From assembly GCF_030063415.1 (NCBI RefSeq), contig NZ_JASITA010000015.1:41292-105291 (forward strand): DNA of 64,000 nt, given 5' to 3'. This document shows, one piece after another, positions 36,537 to 45,574 of the stretch. The notes beneath the pieces are model-generated. The model was not told where the DNA came from and searched no databases. It saw only the letters and a program-made list of their open reading frames with translations. A program made the translations under genes and the position numbers. The stretch's first letter is position 1. The number at the start of each line of letters is the position of its first letter. The stretch is from Streptomyces sp. H27-C3 (GTDB lineage: Bacteria; Actinomycetota; Actinomycetes; Streptomycetales; Streptomycetaceae).

Positions 36537-37181
36537 ATGAACACCACTCGCTTCCAGCGCATCGCCCTCGCCGTCGTCGGCGCCGCAGTTCTTCCGCTGT
36601 CGCTGACGGCCTGCTCCAGCGACGACGGCAAGGACACCAAGGCCGACTCCACCCCGACGGCCGCCGAGGAGAAGTCGACTCCCCCCGCCGACGACGCCGC
36701 CATGACGGACAAGCCCTTCGGCCCCGCCTGTGCGGGTGTCCCGGCCGACGGCGCCGGCAGCTTCGACGGCATGGCCAAGGACCCGGTCGCCACCGCAGCG
36801 TCGAACAACCCCGAGCTGTCCACCCTGGTCACCGCCGTCAAGAAGGCCGGCCTGGTCGACACGCTGAACAACGCCAAGAACATCACGGTGTTCGCGCCGA
36901 CCAACGCCGCCTTCGCGAAGATCCCGAAGGCCGACCTGGACAAGGTCCTCGCCGACAAGGCCACCCTCACCAAGATCCTCACCTACCACGTCGTCGGTGA
37001 GAAGCTCGCTCCCAAGCAGCTCGAGAAGGGCACCTACCCCACCCTCGAGAAGAGCACCCTGGCCACTGCAGGCTCGGGCGAGTCCTACACCGTGAACGAC
37101 ACCTCCAAGGTCGTCTGCGGCAACGTCCCCACCGCCAACGCCACGGTTCACATCATCGACACCGTCCTGATGCCCAAGTAG
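36537..37181 (+). CDS. fasciclin-domain lipoprotein
   Basis: 214 residues. A signal peptide with lipobox LTAC (lipidated Cys near residue 24) is followed by an acidic, disordered linker and a FAS1 domain from about residue 80 (TLNNAKNITVFAPTNAAFAK, then ILTYHVVGEKL and a C-terminal NATVHIIDTVLMPK). Similar to MPT83/MPT70 of M. tuberculosis, which are controlled by SigK. Surface anchored; probably adhesive or a stress lipoprotein. AAGGAG precedes the ATG. Confidence 0.95.
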   Translation: MNTTRFQRIALAVVGAAVLPLSLTACSSDDGKDTKADSTPTAAEEKSTPPADDAAMTDKPFGPACAGVPADGAGSFDGMAKDPVATAASNNPELSTLVTAVKKAGLVDTLNNAKNITVFAPTNAAFAKIPKADLDKVLADKATLTKILTYHVVGEKLAPKQLEKGTYPTLEKSTLATAGSGESYTVNDTSKVVCGNVPTANATVHIIDTVLMPK

Positions 37182-37217
37182 TAGCCGACGCCCAGCCATC
37201 AGGCCGAAGCGGCCTTG

Positions 37218-38175
37218 ATGCCGGAGCAACCGGCCCGCGACGCATCGCTGCCCCATCCCCCTTACGCCTGCCCGGTGAACCTGACGGACCGGGCGGGCCG
37301 GGTGGTGGGGACAGTCGTCGGTTCGGCGGTCGGGGACGCGCTGGGCGCGCCCTTCGAGTTCGGACTCGCGGGTGCGCTCTCCGAGCGCTTCCCCGACGGC
37401 GTCGCCACGATGTGCGGGGGCGGCGGCTGGGACCCCGGCGAGGCCACCGACGACACACAGATGGCGGTGCTCGTCGGAGAGTCCCTGCTGGAGTGCGACG
37501 GTCTGCGACTGCCGGACGTCTTCCGGCGGTTCCAGCGCTGGGCCGCCGGCGACCCAAGGACATCGGGCTCCAGACGGAGGACGTCCTGACCAACGGCGAG
37601 CCGTGGGACTTCGCGACCGCGCCGCATTTCCAGCTCAACGGGCGGCCCGCGGGCAACCGTTCGCTGATGCGGGCCGCCACCTCCGCCGTGTACTTCGCCG
37701 GTGCGGGCCAGGAAGCCACGATGGGCGCCGCCCGGAGCATCGCGGCCCTCACCCACGGGGATCGCGCGGCCTGGGAAGGCACCGCGATCTTCCACGACTT
37801 GGTACGAGTCGCCCTGGACGGCGCCGGTCCGCTCGCCGCCGTCCAGGGCGCTCTCGCGCGCGTCCACCCGGATTCACCGCGCCCGGTGGTCCACCGTGCT
37901 CGCGCCGGGCTGGCATCCGGACGACGCCACCGAGTTCAACGGCGCGGTCTGGCCGTGCCTGGGCTCCGCGCTGTGGGCGCTGCGCACGACCGGCGGCTCG
38001 AGGACGCGCTGTGCGCCGCGATCGACCTGGGTGGGGAACGGACACGGTGGCGGCGGTCACGGGCGGCCTCGCGGGCGCGGTGTACGGCGCCTCGGCCGTC
38101 CCGGAACGGTGGACCGGCCCGCTCCATGTGCCGCTGCCCGGGTACGACGGGCGCGTGCTGCGCGCCGCGGATCTC
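37218..38175 (+). pseudogene. frameshifted ADP-ribosylglycohydrolase (DraG-like)
   Basis: The protein can be followed only by switching frame four times: GSAVGDALGAPFEFG to the GDP near 37553; DIGLQTEDVLTNGEPWDFAT to about 37884; WSTVLAPGWHPDDATEFNGA to about 38002; LEDALCAAIDLGG to about 38035; then DTVAAVTGGLAGAVYGASAV to about 38175. Shifts fit three 1-base losses and one 1-base gain. The DDTQM and DTDTV-type metal-site motifs survive in part. The reading ends where it meets a truncated P450 on the other strand. Sequencing error in so many spots seems less likely than decay. Confidence 0.85.
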
Positions 38176-39084
38176 GCCGAGCACCCGCTCCAGCTCCTCG
38201 GCCAGTGCCGCCCGCACCCGCGGATCGCGCGCGAGCAGATACCAGGCACACACCAGCGTGCTGCTGGTCGTCTCGTGCCCGGCGATGTACAGGGTGACGG
38301 TCTCGTCGCGGATCTCGTCGTCCGAGAGGCGGGCTCCGGTCTCGTCCTGCGCGGCGAGCAGCCGGCTCAGCAGGTCGGGCCGTTCGCCGTCGCCGCTCCG
38401 GTGCCGCTCGACCACCTGGGCGACCTCCGCGTCGATGACCGCTGCGGCCCGGTTGATACGGGCCCGCCCCGGCGTCGGCACCCAGTCGGGCAGCAGGGCG
38501 CCGATCCCGCTGAACTCCGCGCCTATCTCCTGCTGCGCCACATCCATCGCCCGGCCGATCGCCTCGGCGTCGGCCGCGGTGCCCGCGCCGAAGACGGTGC
38601 GTACGGCGATCCGCTGGGTCAGGACGGCCATCTCGCGCTTGATGTCGACGCGTTCACCGTCCGACCAGCCGTCCGCGAGCTCAACGGCGCACTCCGTCAT
38701 GGTGGTCGCGTAGGACCGTACCTGCTTGGGGCGGACCGAAGGCTGCACCAACGACCGCTTGCCCCGCCAGTCGGGGCCACGGGCCACGATCACCCCATTG
38801 CCCATCAACGTCCGGAAGGCGATGCCCAGTTCGGGCTGGTCGAAGCTCCGCTCGACCTCGGTGATCAGCTCACCGACGAGCTGCGGATCGGCGACAAACA
38901 GACACGGCGTGCGGCCGAACCGCCACCGCACCAGGTCCCCGTACCTCCGCAGCCGCTCGAAGAAGGCCAGCGGGTTCTTACCGAACTGCGCCAGGTTGCC
39001 GAGGAACGGCAGCCCGCGCGGCCCCGGCACGGTCCGGTACTCCTGCGGCTGTACGTCGACGGCCGCACCGGCGTCCGTGGTCAT
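38176..39084 (-). pseudogene. cytochrome P450, 3' half deleted
   Basis: From the ATG at 39084 (GGGGAGA upstream) about 303 residues read as a P450: VPGPRGLPFLGNLAQFGKNP, a C-helix WRGKRSLVQPSV and the I-helix oxygen motif AGHETTSS, ending at LAEELERVLG. The K-helix ExxR and the heme-cysteine loop are absent. The frame continues 80 codons as antisense of the draG remnant to a stop at 37936, so any product would lack heme binding. Start and first two-thirds are intact, without frameshifts. Confidence 0.88.
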
Positions 39085-39228
39085 GTTGGGGTCTCCCCTG
39101 CTCGGATGGCGCGCAGTGGGTGCTGCGCGCGACTGACCCCATCGAAGCCGACGGGTCCGACACGCCACCAGCCCCTGTGGACAACTCCACCGGCCGGATG
39201 GCTGGTTGACGCCCGCCTCCGGACAAAA

Positions 39229-39273
39229 ACGCCGGTGCGCCGCCCCCGAAAAGAGGGACGGTGCACCGGCGTT
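39229..39273 (-). terminator. intrinsic terminator of helY
   Basis: Stem AACGCCGGTGC and its complement around a loop, with TTTTT following on the leftward strand, 20 bases past the helY stop. Confidence 0.8.
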
Positions 39274-39292
39274 CCGCAACTTCCGGTCGGCC

Positions 39293-42109
39293 TCAGCCCA
39301 CCGACGAGTACGCGACGACGCCGCGCAGCACGGCTTCGACGGCCTTGCGAGCGTTCTTCGCGACCGTACTGCCGTCGTGCGGCGCTGCCGCCGCGACCTG
39401 GCCCAGCACATCGATGACCTGCTTGCACCAGCGGACGAAGTCGCCGGCCGGCATCTCGGCCTCGCGCAGCACTTCGTCGAGCCCCTTCCCTGAGGCCCAC
39501 ATGAACACCGCCCAGGCGAAGCCGAGGTCAGGTTCGCGCTGCCCGACCCCCTCCGTCTGGTTGATCTCGAAGTCCTCCTCCAGGGCGTCGAGCCTGCCCC
39601 AGATGCGGACCATTTCCGCCATGGCGGACTTCGCGGGACCGGTGGGCAGCTTGGGCGCGACCGCGTCGTCCGACTGCCGCGCCTCGAAGACCAGGGCCGA
39701 GACGCACGCGGCCAGTTCGGCCGGGCTGAGTCCCTCCCACACACCCTCGCGCAGGCACTCCGAAGCCAGCAGATCGAGCTCGCCGTACAGCCTGGCGAGG
39801 CGCTTGCCGTGCTCGGTGGCCTTGTCGCCGCGCAGATAGTCGAGCTCGGTCAGCAGGGCGTAGATCCGGTCGAAGGTACGGGCGATGGTGTTCGTCCGGC
39901 CCTCGATGCGCCGCTCCAGCTGCCGCGTGTCCCGCTGCAGCCGGTAGAAACGCTCGGCCCAACGAGCGTGGTCCTCGCGCTCGTCGCAGCCGTGGCACGG
40001 GTGCGCCCGCAGGGCCGTGCGCAGCCGGGCGATCTCACGGTCGTCGGCCGCGACCGCCCGCGGCTTGCGGTGCCGGTCGGGATCGATGTGCCCGGCCTTG
40101 GTGCGCAGCGCGGACGCCAGGTCGCGGCGGGACTGCGGGCTGCGCGCGTTGAAGGACTTGGGGATCCGCATCCGCTCCAGCGGCTCGACGGGCACCGGGA
40201 AGTCGATCGAAGCGAGCCGTTTGACCTGCCGCTCGGCGGTGATCACCAGAGGCCGGGGGCCGTCGTGGTGCTCCATCCCGCGGTGCCCGTTGGCGCGCCC
40301 GGCGGGCAGCCCCGGATCGAGCACCAGCGCCAGACCGGCGAACTTACCGGTCGGCACATGAATGACGTCACCGATCTTGAGCTTCTCCAGCGAGTTCGCC
40401 GCGGCGGCCCTGCGCTGCGCCACCCCCTGCTTGGCCAGCTCGGTCTCACGGTCCTTGAGCTCGCGGCGCATCCGCGCGTACTCGTCGAAGTCCCCCAGGT
40501 GGCAGGTCATGCCCTCCCGGTAGCCCTCGATGCCCTCTTCGTTCTTCTGGACCTGCTTCGAGATCCCGACGACCGACTTGTCCGCCTGGAACTGCGCGAA
40601 CGACGTCTCAAGGAGTTCACGCGAGCGGTGCTGCCCGAACTGCTGCACCAGGTTCACCGCCATGTTGTACGACGGCTTGAAGCTGGACCGCAGCGGATAG
40701 GTACGCGTGCCGGCAAGGCCGGCCAGCGCGCCCGGGTCCATGCCGCGCTGCCACAGCACGACCGCATGGCCCTCGACGTCGATGCCACGGCGTCCCGCAC
40801 GGCCCGTCAGCTGGGTGTACTCACCGGGTGTGATGTCGGCGTGCTGCTCGCCGTTCCACTTGACGAGCTTCTCCAACACCACTGATCTGGCGGGCATGTT
40901 GATGCCGAGCGCGAGGGTCTCCGTCGCGAAGACCGCCTTGACCAGGTTCTTGACGAACAGCTCCTCGACGACCTCCTTGAAGGTCGGCAGCATGCCCGCG
41001 TGGTGCGCGGCGATTCCCCGCTCCAGGCCTTCGAGCCACTCGTAGTACCCGAGGACATGCAGGTCCTCGTCGGGGATCGACGCCGTGCGCTCCTCGACGA
41101 TCTCGCGCACCCGCCGGCGCCCGTCCTCGTCGTTGAGCCGCAGGCCCGCGAACAGGCACTGCTGTACGGCGGCCTCGCAGCCCGCACGGCTGAAGATGAA
41201 GGTGATCGCGGGCAGCAGTCCGGCGGAGTCGAGCCGCTCGATGACCTCGGGCCTGGCGGGCGTCCAGATGCGTCCGCGCGCTCTGCGCTCGCGCTCCCGG
41301 TCGGCCTCGCGCGGCTCCCTGCCGCGGCGGCCACGCGCGTGGAACGTGGTGCTGTTCTCCGTCCGCGCCATGCGCACCAGGTCGGGGTTGACCTCGCGCC
41401 TGCCGCCCCTGCCGTCGTCGGACTCCTCGAAGAGGTCGTACGTCTTGCGCCCGGCGAGCACGTGCTGCCACAGCGGCACGGGCCGGTGCTCGGAGACGAT
41501 GACCGCGGTGTCACCGCGAACGGTGTCCAGCCAGTCGCCGAACTCCTCGGCGTTGGACACGGTCGCCGACAGCGAGACCAGCGTCACCGACTCGGGGAGG
41601 TGGATGATCACCTCTTCCCACACGGCTCCGCGGAAGCGGTCGGAGAGGTAGTGCACCTCGTCCATCACCACATAGCCGAGCCCGAGCAGCGACTGCGAGC
41701 CCGCGTACAGCATGTTCCGCAGGACCTCGGTGGTCATGACGACCACCGGGGCATCGGAGTTGACGCTGTTGTCACCGGTCAGCAGGCCGACCTTGTCGGC
41801 GCCGTAACGCCTGACGAGGTCCTGGAACTTCTGGTTGGACAGCGCCTTGATGGGCGTGGTGTAGAAGCACTTGCGGCCCTCGGCGAGCGCCAGGTGCACG
41901 GCGAACTCGCCGACGATCGTCTTGCCCGAGCCGGTCGGGGCGGCGACAAGCACACCCTTGCCGGACTCAAGGGCCTTGCACGCCTCGATCTGGAACGGGT
42001 CGAGATCGAAGTCGTACAGCTCACGGAAGGGTGCGAGCGCGGTGGCCTGCTCGGCGGTGCGCGCTCGAGCTGCGGCGTACCGCTCAGCTGGGGAGAGTTC
42101 CTCTGTCAT
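39293..42109 (-). CDS. helY: Ski2-like DEVH-box RNA helicase HelY
   Basis: 938 residues from the ATG at 42109 (an ATG 11 codons upstream is also open). Walker A AAPTGSGKT near residue 45, DEVH box (VVMDEVHYLSDRF), SLSATVSN, the helicase C domain ending with [12 protein letters not shown], and a C-terminal DSHCT domain. Family of actinobacterial HelY, related to Ski2/Mtr4 RNA helicases. Proposed roles are RNA unwinding or decay. A conserved neighbour of tatC; here 1.4 kb of fragment sequence separates the two. Confidence 0.95.
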   Translation of the reverse strand: MTEELSPAERYAAARARTAEQATALAPFRELYDFDLDPFQIEACKALESGKGVLVAAPTGSGKTIVGEFAVHLALAEGRKCFYTTPIKALSNQKFQDLVRRYGADKVGLLTGDNSVNSDAPVVVMTTEVLRNMLYAGSQSLLGLGYVVMDEVHYLSDRFRGAVWEEVIIHLPESVTLVSLSATVSNAEEFGDWLDTVRGDTAVIVSEHRPVPLWQHVLAGRKTYDLFEESDDGRGGRREVNPDLVRMARTENSTTFHARGRRGREPREADRERERRARGRIWTPARPEVIERLDSAGLLPAITFIFSRAGCEAAVQQCLFAGLRLNDEDGRRRVREIVEERTASIPDEDLHVLGYYEWLEGLERGIAAHHAGMLPTFKEVVEELFVKNLVKAVFATETLALGINMPARSVVLEKLVKWNGEQHADITPGEYTQLTGRAGRRGIDVEGHAVVLWQRGMDPGALAGLAGTRTYPLRSSFKPSYNMAVNLVQQFGQHRSRELLETSFAQFQADKSVVGISKQVQKNEEGIEGYREGMTCHLGDFDEYARMRRELKDRETELAKQGVAQRRAAAANSLEKLKIGDVIHVPTGKFAGLALVLDPGLPAGRANGHRGMEHHDGPRPLVITAERQVKRLASIDFPVPVEPLERMRIPKSFNARSPQSRRDLASALRTKAGHIDPDRHRKPRAVAADDREIARLRTALRAHPCHGCDEREDHARWAERFYRLQRDTRQLERRIEGRTNTIARTFDRIYALLTELDYLRGDKATEHGKRLARLYGELDLLASECLREGVWEGLSPAELAACVSALVFEARQSDDAVAPKLPTGPAKSAMAEMVRIWGRLDALEEDFEINQTEGVGQREPDLGFAWAVFMWASGKGLDEVLREAEMPAGDFVRWCKQVIDVLGQVAAAAPHDGSTVAKNARKAVEAVLRGVVAYSSVG

Positions 42110-42371
42110 CTTGTTCAAGAGCCTACCCGCCAGGTATGACACTCAGCCCGATCATTTACGCCCAGACGGATCGTCGCGCACGAACCCCCGGACAGCGCCA
42201 AACACGTACTTCGCGGCAAGCGCCGCCAGCCCGCCCATACAGTCGGCGCCCTTCGCCACCCGACCGTCTCGACTTGGCATCGCCCACTGAACGACGACCC
42301 TCGGATAGAAGGTCGGTCGTCAGGACCATAACTCACGGTAAGCGCCAGCCGAGTTGCCCAAAATATCTCCC

Positions 42372-42400
42372 TTGACTACCACTTCACCAATCGGCAAGAT
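42372..42400 (+). promoter_or_regulatory. possible promoter of the broken secreted-protein gene
   Basis: TTGACT, 17 bases, CAAGAT, ending 41 bases before the ATG of the fragment at 42442. Confidence 0.4.
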
Positions 42401-42441
42401 CAGAACGTGGTCACATGATCACTCAGAGATTCCGCTCAAAC

Positions 42442-42765
42442 ATGAGGACGCACGAAGATTCGTTCGATCCACTTTCGCCGCACCCGCTGCCATTACCGCT
42501 CTCGCCCTTGCGGGGTGATAGCTGTACCGACACCGGCAGCAGCCGCAGCGGCAACAAAATGCACTGGTGAGCAGCATAAAGAAATAGACACGGTCGGACC
42601 CAACCTCGACCTCTATGTCACGCTCTGCATCACCCGTGACGGGTCCAACAACAAGGCGACAGTCAAGTTCGCTGGTCGGACGGGGCGGCGGGGCAAGTGC
42701 CGACATGGAGAAAATCGACGTCATGCTTCACCTCCAGCGCAACGAAACCGACTACCGGTAGTTCG
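42442..42765 (+). pseudogene. N-terminal remnant of a small secreted protein gene
   Basis: The coding signal jumps between frames. RSTFAAPAAITALALAG (signal-peptide core) is in one frame; VIAVPTPAAAAAATKCTGEQ and HKEIDTVGPNLDLYVTLC in the next (42515 on); ADMEKIDVMLHLQRNETDYR in a third, ending with TAG near 42760. At least two indels are needed. It resembles the N-terminal part of Streptomyces secreted proteins of about 150 residues with unknown function. GC is lower than in the neighbours. Confidence 0.6.
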
Positions 42766-42924
42766 TTAAACCCGGCGGTAGAGATCAAGAGGTCTGCCGG
42801 AGGTGACTGCGTCGACCAGGGGCTGGAGTTCGGCGGGTCGGTCCTTATCCATCCAGGCCCGCCACCAGCAGTTGAGGGTGGTGGCGGGGGTGAGCCAGGA
42901 GCGGACCGCAAGCAAGGCCCTTTA
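42766..42924 (-). pseudogene. unidentified C-terminal gene fragment
   Basis: In one leftward frame, WLTPATTLNCWWRAWMDKDR is followed by PAELQPLVDAVTSGRPLDLY and a TAA stop. Codon use is Streptomyces-like, yet no start is present. I do not recognise the family. It is inserted between two other fragments. Confidence 0.45.
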
Positions 42925-43049
42925 GCTGCATTAACAGCATTATCTGCCGGACTGTCGGCCGCTATCGCCGGAGTGAGTGTGGCCAGAAGCGCAGTAGCGA
43001 CAATCGCTGTACCAGAAAGCAGTCTTCGGCTGCCGTACAGTGAACGCAT
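42917..43049 (-). pseudogene. signal-peptide fragment of a secreted protein
   Basis: ATG at 43049 with GGGGGAATA just upstream, then a convincing signal peptide (LLSGTAIVATALLATLTPAI and a cleavage site after AIAA), then about 13 more residues before the frame runs into the unrelated fragment on its left. The open frame continues to 42663 but reads as nonsense there, so the gene is truncated. Confidence 0.55.
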
Positions 43050-43233
43050 TATTCCCCCATGCCAAATCAGACAGACTTCGGGGGGCTGGCCCGACCCCCC
43101 GGGCCTGGAGTTGATAGGGAATTCTCAAGAATCGGCAAGCCACCCCTCGACTGCACGAACATATGGGGCGATCGCCTCAGAATCCGATACTTGATACCGA
43201 GCGGCTTGCGAAAGCTCGGCGCAGTATGTGTGA

Positions 43234-43434
43234 TTCGCGTCGACACTGAGGCAGTGCCTGCCCCTATGCGCATCGGCCACGAACCTGACGGAGTCGGGAA
43301 GTGTTGGCCACTCAACGGCGACATATAACGGCTGCGCCGGAGGATGGACTGCGGACGCCAAGATTTGGTACAACATCCAGAACGATGGTGCCGGTGACCA
43401 GACTTGGTTCTTGGGCGGAACGCCGGCCATCTAA
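43234..43434 (+). pseudogene. C-terminal remnant of a small secreted protein gene
   Basis: After a stop at 43231 the frame reads to GGWTADAKIWYNIQNDGAGD QTWFLGGTPAI and TAA. No start is present. The style (aromatic, Gly/Asp-rich end) fits the C-terminal part of the same kind of secreted protein whose N-terminal remnant lies at 42442, suggesting one gene split by inserted fragments. Followed by a perfect hairpin. Confidence 0.55.
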
Positions 43435-43450
43435 GTTCCCTGTAACTACC

Positions 43451-43483
43451 GGAAGGCCCACCAGTATCACTGGTGGGCCTTCC
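43451..43483. terminator. perfect hairpin terminator
   Basis: 15-bp perfect stem (GGAAGGCCCACCAGT) with a 3-base loop, 17 bases after the secreted-protein remnant and 53 bases beyond the tatC stop on the other strand. It may serve both. Confidence 0.85.
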
Positions 43484-43535
43484 TATCAGCTCTTGGGCAG
43501 ATACGGGCCGTCAAAACTGATCCGCAGGCTGCAGC

Positions 43536-44498
43536 TCAGGTGACGTCGTCGTACCCGTTCAGCTGCTTGGGCCGCGGTGCGCCGCTCTGCTCGCCCGCCT
43601 GCTCGGGCAGCGCGCGCGACGCGGGGACCGTCTCGACTTCGTCGACCGCTTGGGGCGTGAGGTCGAGCTCGGACGCCTCGTCGTCGTCCAGGTCCCGGTC
43701 CGGGTTGCGCAGTTTCCGGCGGCGGTCGTTGAGGAGCGAGAAGCCGACCGCGATGAAGTAGAGGACGGCCAAGGGGCCGGCCAGCAGCAGCATTGAGATG
43801 GGCTCACCGCCGGGGGTCGCGATGGCGGAGAACGCGGTCAGTCCGACGAGCATTCCGCGCCACCAGCGCAACATGCGTTCACCGGTCAGAACGCCGGTGA
43901 TGTTGAGCAGGATGAGCAGCAGGGGCAGCTCGAAGGCCAGCCCGAAGACGACCACCATGCGGGTGATCAGATCCAGGTAGTCGTCGAGCGGCAGCAGGTT
44001 CTGCGCGTCGTCCGGCGTGAAGCTGAGCATGATCTCGGCGGTCTGCGGCAGGATCGAGTACGCGAGGTAGGCGCCGCCCACAAAGAGCGGAACACCCGCC
44101 GCCACGAAGGCCATCGAGTAGCGCTTCTCCGTGCTGTGCAGCCCGGGCGCGACGAACGCCCACAGCTGGTAGAGCCACACGGGAGTCGCCACCAGCACAC
44201 CGGCCATCAGCGAGACCTTGAGCGCGATGGTGAAGGGCGACAGCAGGCCGTTGGTCGTCATCGACGCACACGGCTTGCCGTTGACCATGGTCGTCGCACC
44301 GTTCGTGCAGCCGACCGAGGACAGGATGGGCTCCATCAGGAACCTGAAAATTTCCCGCTGATAGAACGCTGCGACGATCACCGCCACAACGATGGCCAGG
44401 ACAGACTTCAGCAATCGGTTACGCAGCTCACGCAGGTGCTCGCCCAGCGGCATGCGCCCCTCGGCATCCTTGTCCTGCTTGCGGGCGGACTTGAGCAA
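43536..44498 (-). CDS. tatC: Sec-independent translocase protein TatC
   Basis: 320 residues with six predicted membrane helices. The N-terminal cytosolic signature MPLGEHLRELRNRLLKSVLA binds the twin-arginine signal; later FGLAFELPLLLILLNITGVL is typical. The C-terminal 60 residues are a charged actinobacterial extension. With TatA it exports folded proteins. Forms an operon with tatA, 42 bases upstream. Confidence 0.98.
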   Translation of the reverse strand: MLKSARKQDKDAEGRMPLGEHLRELRNRLLKSVLAIVVAVIVAAFYQREIFRFLMEPILSSVGCTNGATTMVNGKPCASMTTNGLLSPFTIALKVSLMAGVLVATPVWLYQLWAFVAPGLHSTEKRYSMAFVAAGVPLFVGGAYLAYSILPQTAEIMLSFTPDDAQNLLPLDDYLDLITRMVVVFGLAFELPLLLILLNITGVLTGERMLRWWRGMLVGLTAFSAIATPGGEPISMLLLAGPLAVLYFIAVGFSLLNDRRRKLRNPDRDLDDDEASELDLTPQAVDEVETVPASRALPEQAGEQSGAPRPKQLNGYDDVT

Positions 44499-44540
44499 CC
44501 CACGTCCCTTGTCTCGTGTGGCAGCCGTCGGACGGCTACA

Positions 44541-44843
44541 TCAGCTCTTGGTGGTGTGGTTCGGCTCGTTGACCGGACGGGAGCTGGTGACGTCGCCGGG
44601 AGCCGCCTGGATCGTACGAGGGACCGCCGCGTCCTGTGGGGGCGTCGTCTTGGACGCGTCGGTGGCCGCGTCGTTGTCGGCCGCAGGCTCGTCGTCCTTC
44701 TTCATCGCCTTGGCCTCGCTCTTGAGGATCCGAGCGGACTTGCCGAGCGAGCGCGCCATGTCGGGGAGCTTCTTGGCACCGAAAAGCAACAGAATGACGG
44801 CGATGATCAGAATGATCTCGAGAGGCTTCAGGTTGCCGATCAT
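44541..44843 (-). CDS. tatA: Sec-independent translocase protein TatA
   Basis: 100 residues: one membrane helix ([20 protein letters not shown] with the FGxKKLP hinge), an amphipathic helix ([20 protein letters not shown]) and an acidic tail. It forms the pore part of the Tat system. First gene of tatA-tatC. Confidence 0.97.
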   Translation of the reverse strand: MIGNLKPLEIILIIAVILLLFGAKKLPDMARSLGKSARILKSEAKAMKKDDEPAADNDAATDASKTTPPQDAAVPRTIQAAPGDVTSSRPVNEPNHTTKS

Positions 44844-45061
44844 GTGCTACTTCCTTCTCACCGAGGCGGCTGGGAACTGAGCTGCGACGCTGCCGTTCCG
44901 GTCGGACAGATGTCCGCCCTTCCTGCTGACAGCGATCGTAACCCGTAGGGGTAAACACAGGGCAATGCCCGCGCGTACTCCTGATTGCGGCCCGCGCCTC
45001 ACCAAATGGGCCGCCATCTGCAGGGTACGCCGCAGGGACGCTCCGGTGGAGGGCGCATCCC

Positions 45062-45259
45062 CTACCGCAGCGTCTCGCCCGTGCGGGCCAGATCCTCCGC
45101 TGCCCGCTCCAGATTCTCGGCGGCCCGGTTGATCTGCTGCGAGGTGTCGGCGACCTGGGTGCCGAGGCGCTGGACTTCGAGGAAGACCTTGACCGCCAGG
45201 ACGCCGAGTACGGCGAGACCACAGAAACCAAGAGCGATTGCGAGCATCGGCCAGAGCAT
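45062..45259 (-). CDS. small membrane protein with coiled coil
   Basis: 65 residues: one N-terminal membrane helix (MLAIALGFCGLAVLGVLAVK) followed by a heptad-rich coiled coil (QINRAAENLERAAEDLARTG). No known family recognised. It lies between the zinc-ribbon gene and tatA, same strand, and is conserved there in Streptomyces as far as I recall. It may be a membrane scaffold. Confidence 0.75.
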   Translation of the reverse strand: MLWPMLAIALGFCGLAVLGVLAVKVFLEVQRLGTQVADTSQQINRAAENLERAAEDLARTGETLR

Positions 45260-45276
45260 ACGCAGAGCCTAGACGC

Positions 45277-45525
45277 TCAGAAGGTGGTGTGGAGGCGCAG
45301 CGTCCGTACACCGCCCACGGTGAGGAGCTCCACGATGCGCTCACCGGCCGGCTTGCGCACCGCGGAGCCGCACTCCGGGCAGGTGAAGGAGTAAAAGGTC
45401 TTGCGGCTGCTGGCGCCGATGGCCAGCCGCAGCGAGCCCGCCGACAGCTCGAAGTGGGCCCGGCAGTCCGGGCACGCCGCCTTGAAGAGGACCGGGCCCA
45501 CCGCGGTGGTCGTTCCGGGCATCAT
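45277..45525 (-). CDS. small zinc-ribbon protein
   Basis: 82 residues (84 if the ATG at 45531 is used). Two CxxC knuckles, CPDC and CPEC about 27 residues apart, form a zinc ribbon. The ATG at 45525 has GGAGAG six bases upstream, while the ATG at 45531 abuts it. The frame is open further into pafC, but that is antisense-like noise. Possibly nucleic-acid binding. 17 bases upstream of the coiled-coil membrane gene. Confidence 0.8.
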   Translation of the reverse strand: MMPGTTTAVGPVLFKAACPDCRAHFELSAGSLRLAIGASSRKTFYSFTCPECGSAVRKPAGERIVELLTVGGVRTLRLHTTF

Positions 45526-45574
45526 CGACATCTCTCCGAATCTCCTGAACCTGCTTACGTCGACCGGTGCGCCC

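Noticed and set aside
37936-38175. C-terminal 80 codons of the P450 frame
   Set aside because: They are antisense of the draG remnant and lack every P450 motif.
42663-42916. Continuation of the signal-peptide frame beyond 42917
   Set aside because: Sequence becomes proline-rich nonsense there while another frame reads well, so the frame is a chance extension over a foreign fragment.
43125-43430. 101-codon leftward frame in the helY-tatC gap
   Set aside because: It lies antisense to the convincing C-terminal secreted-protein remnant, and its start falls inside that remnant.
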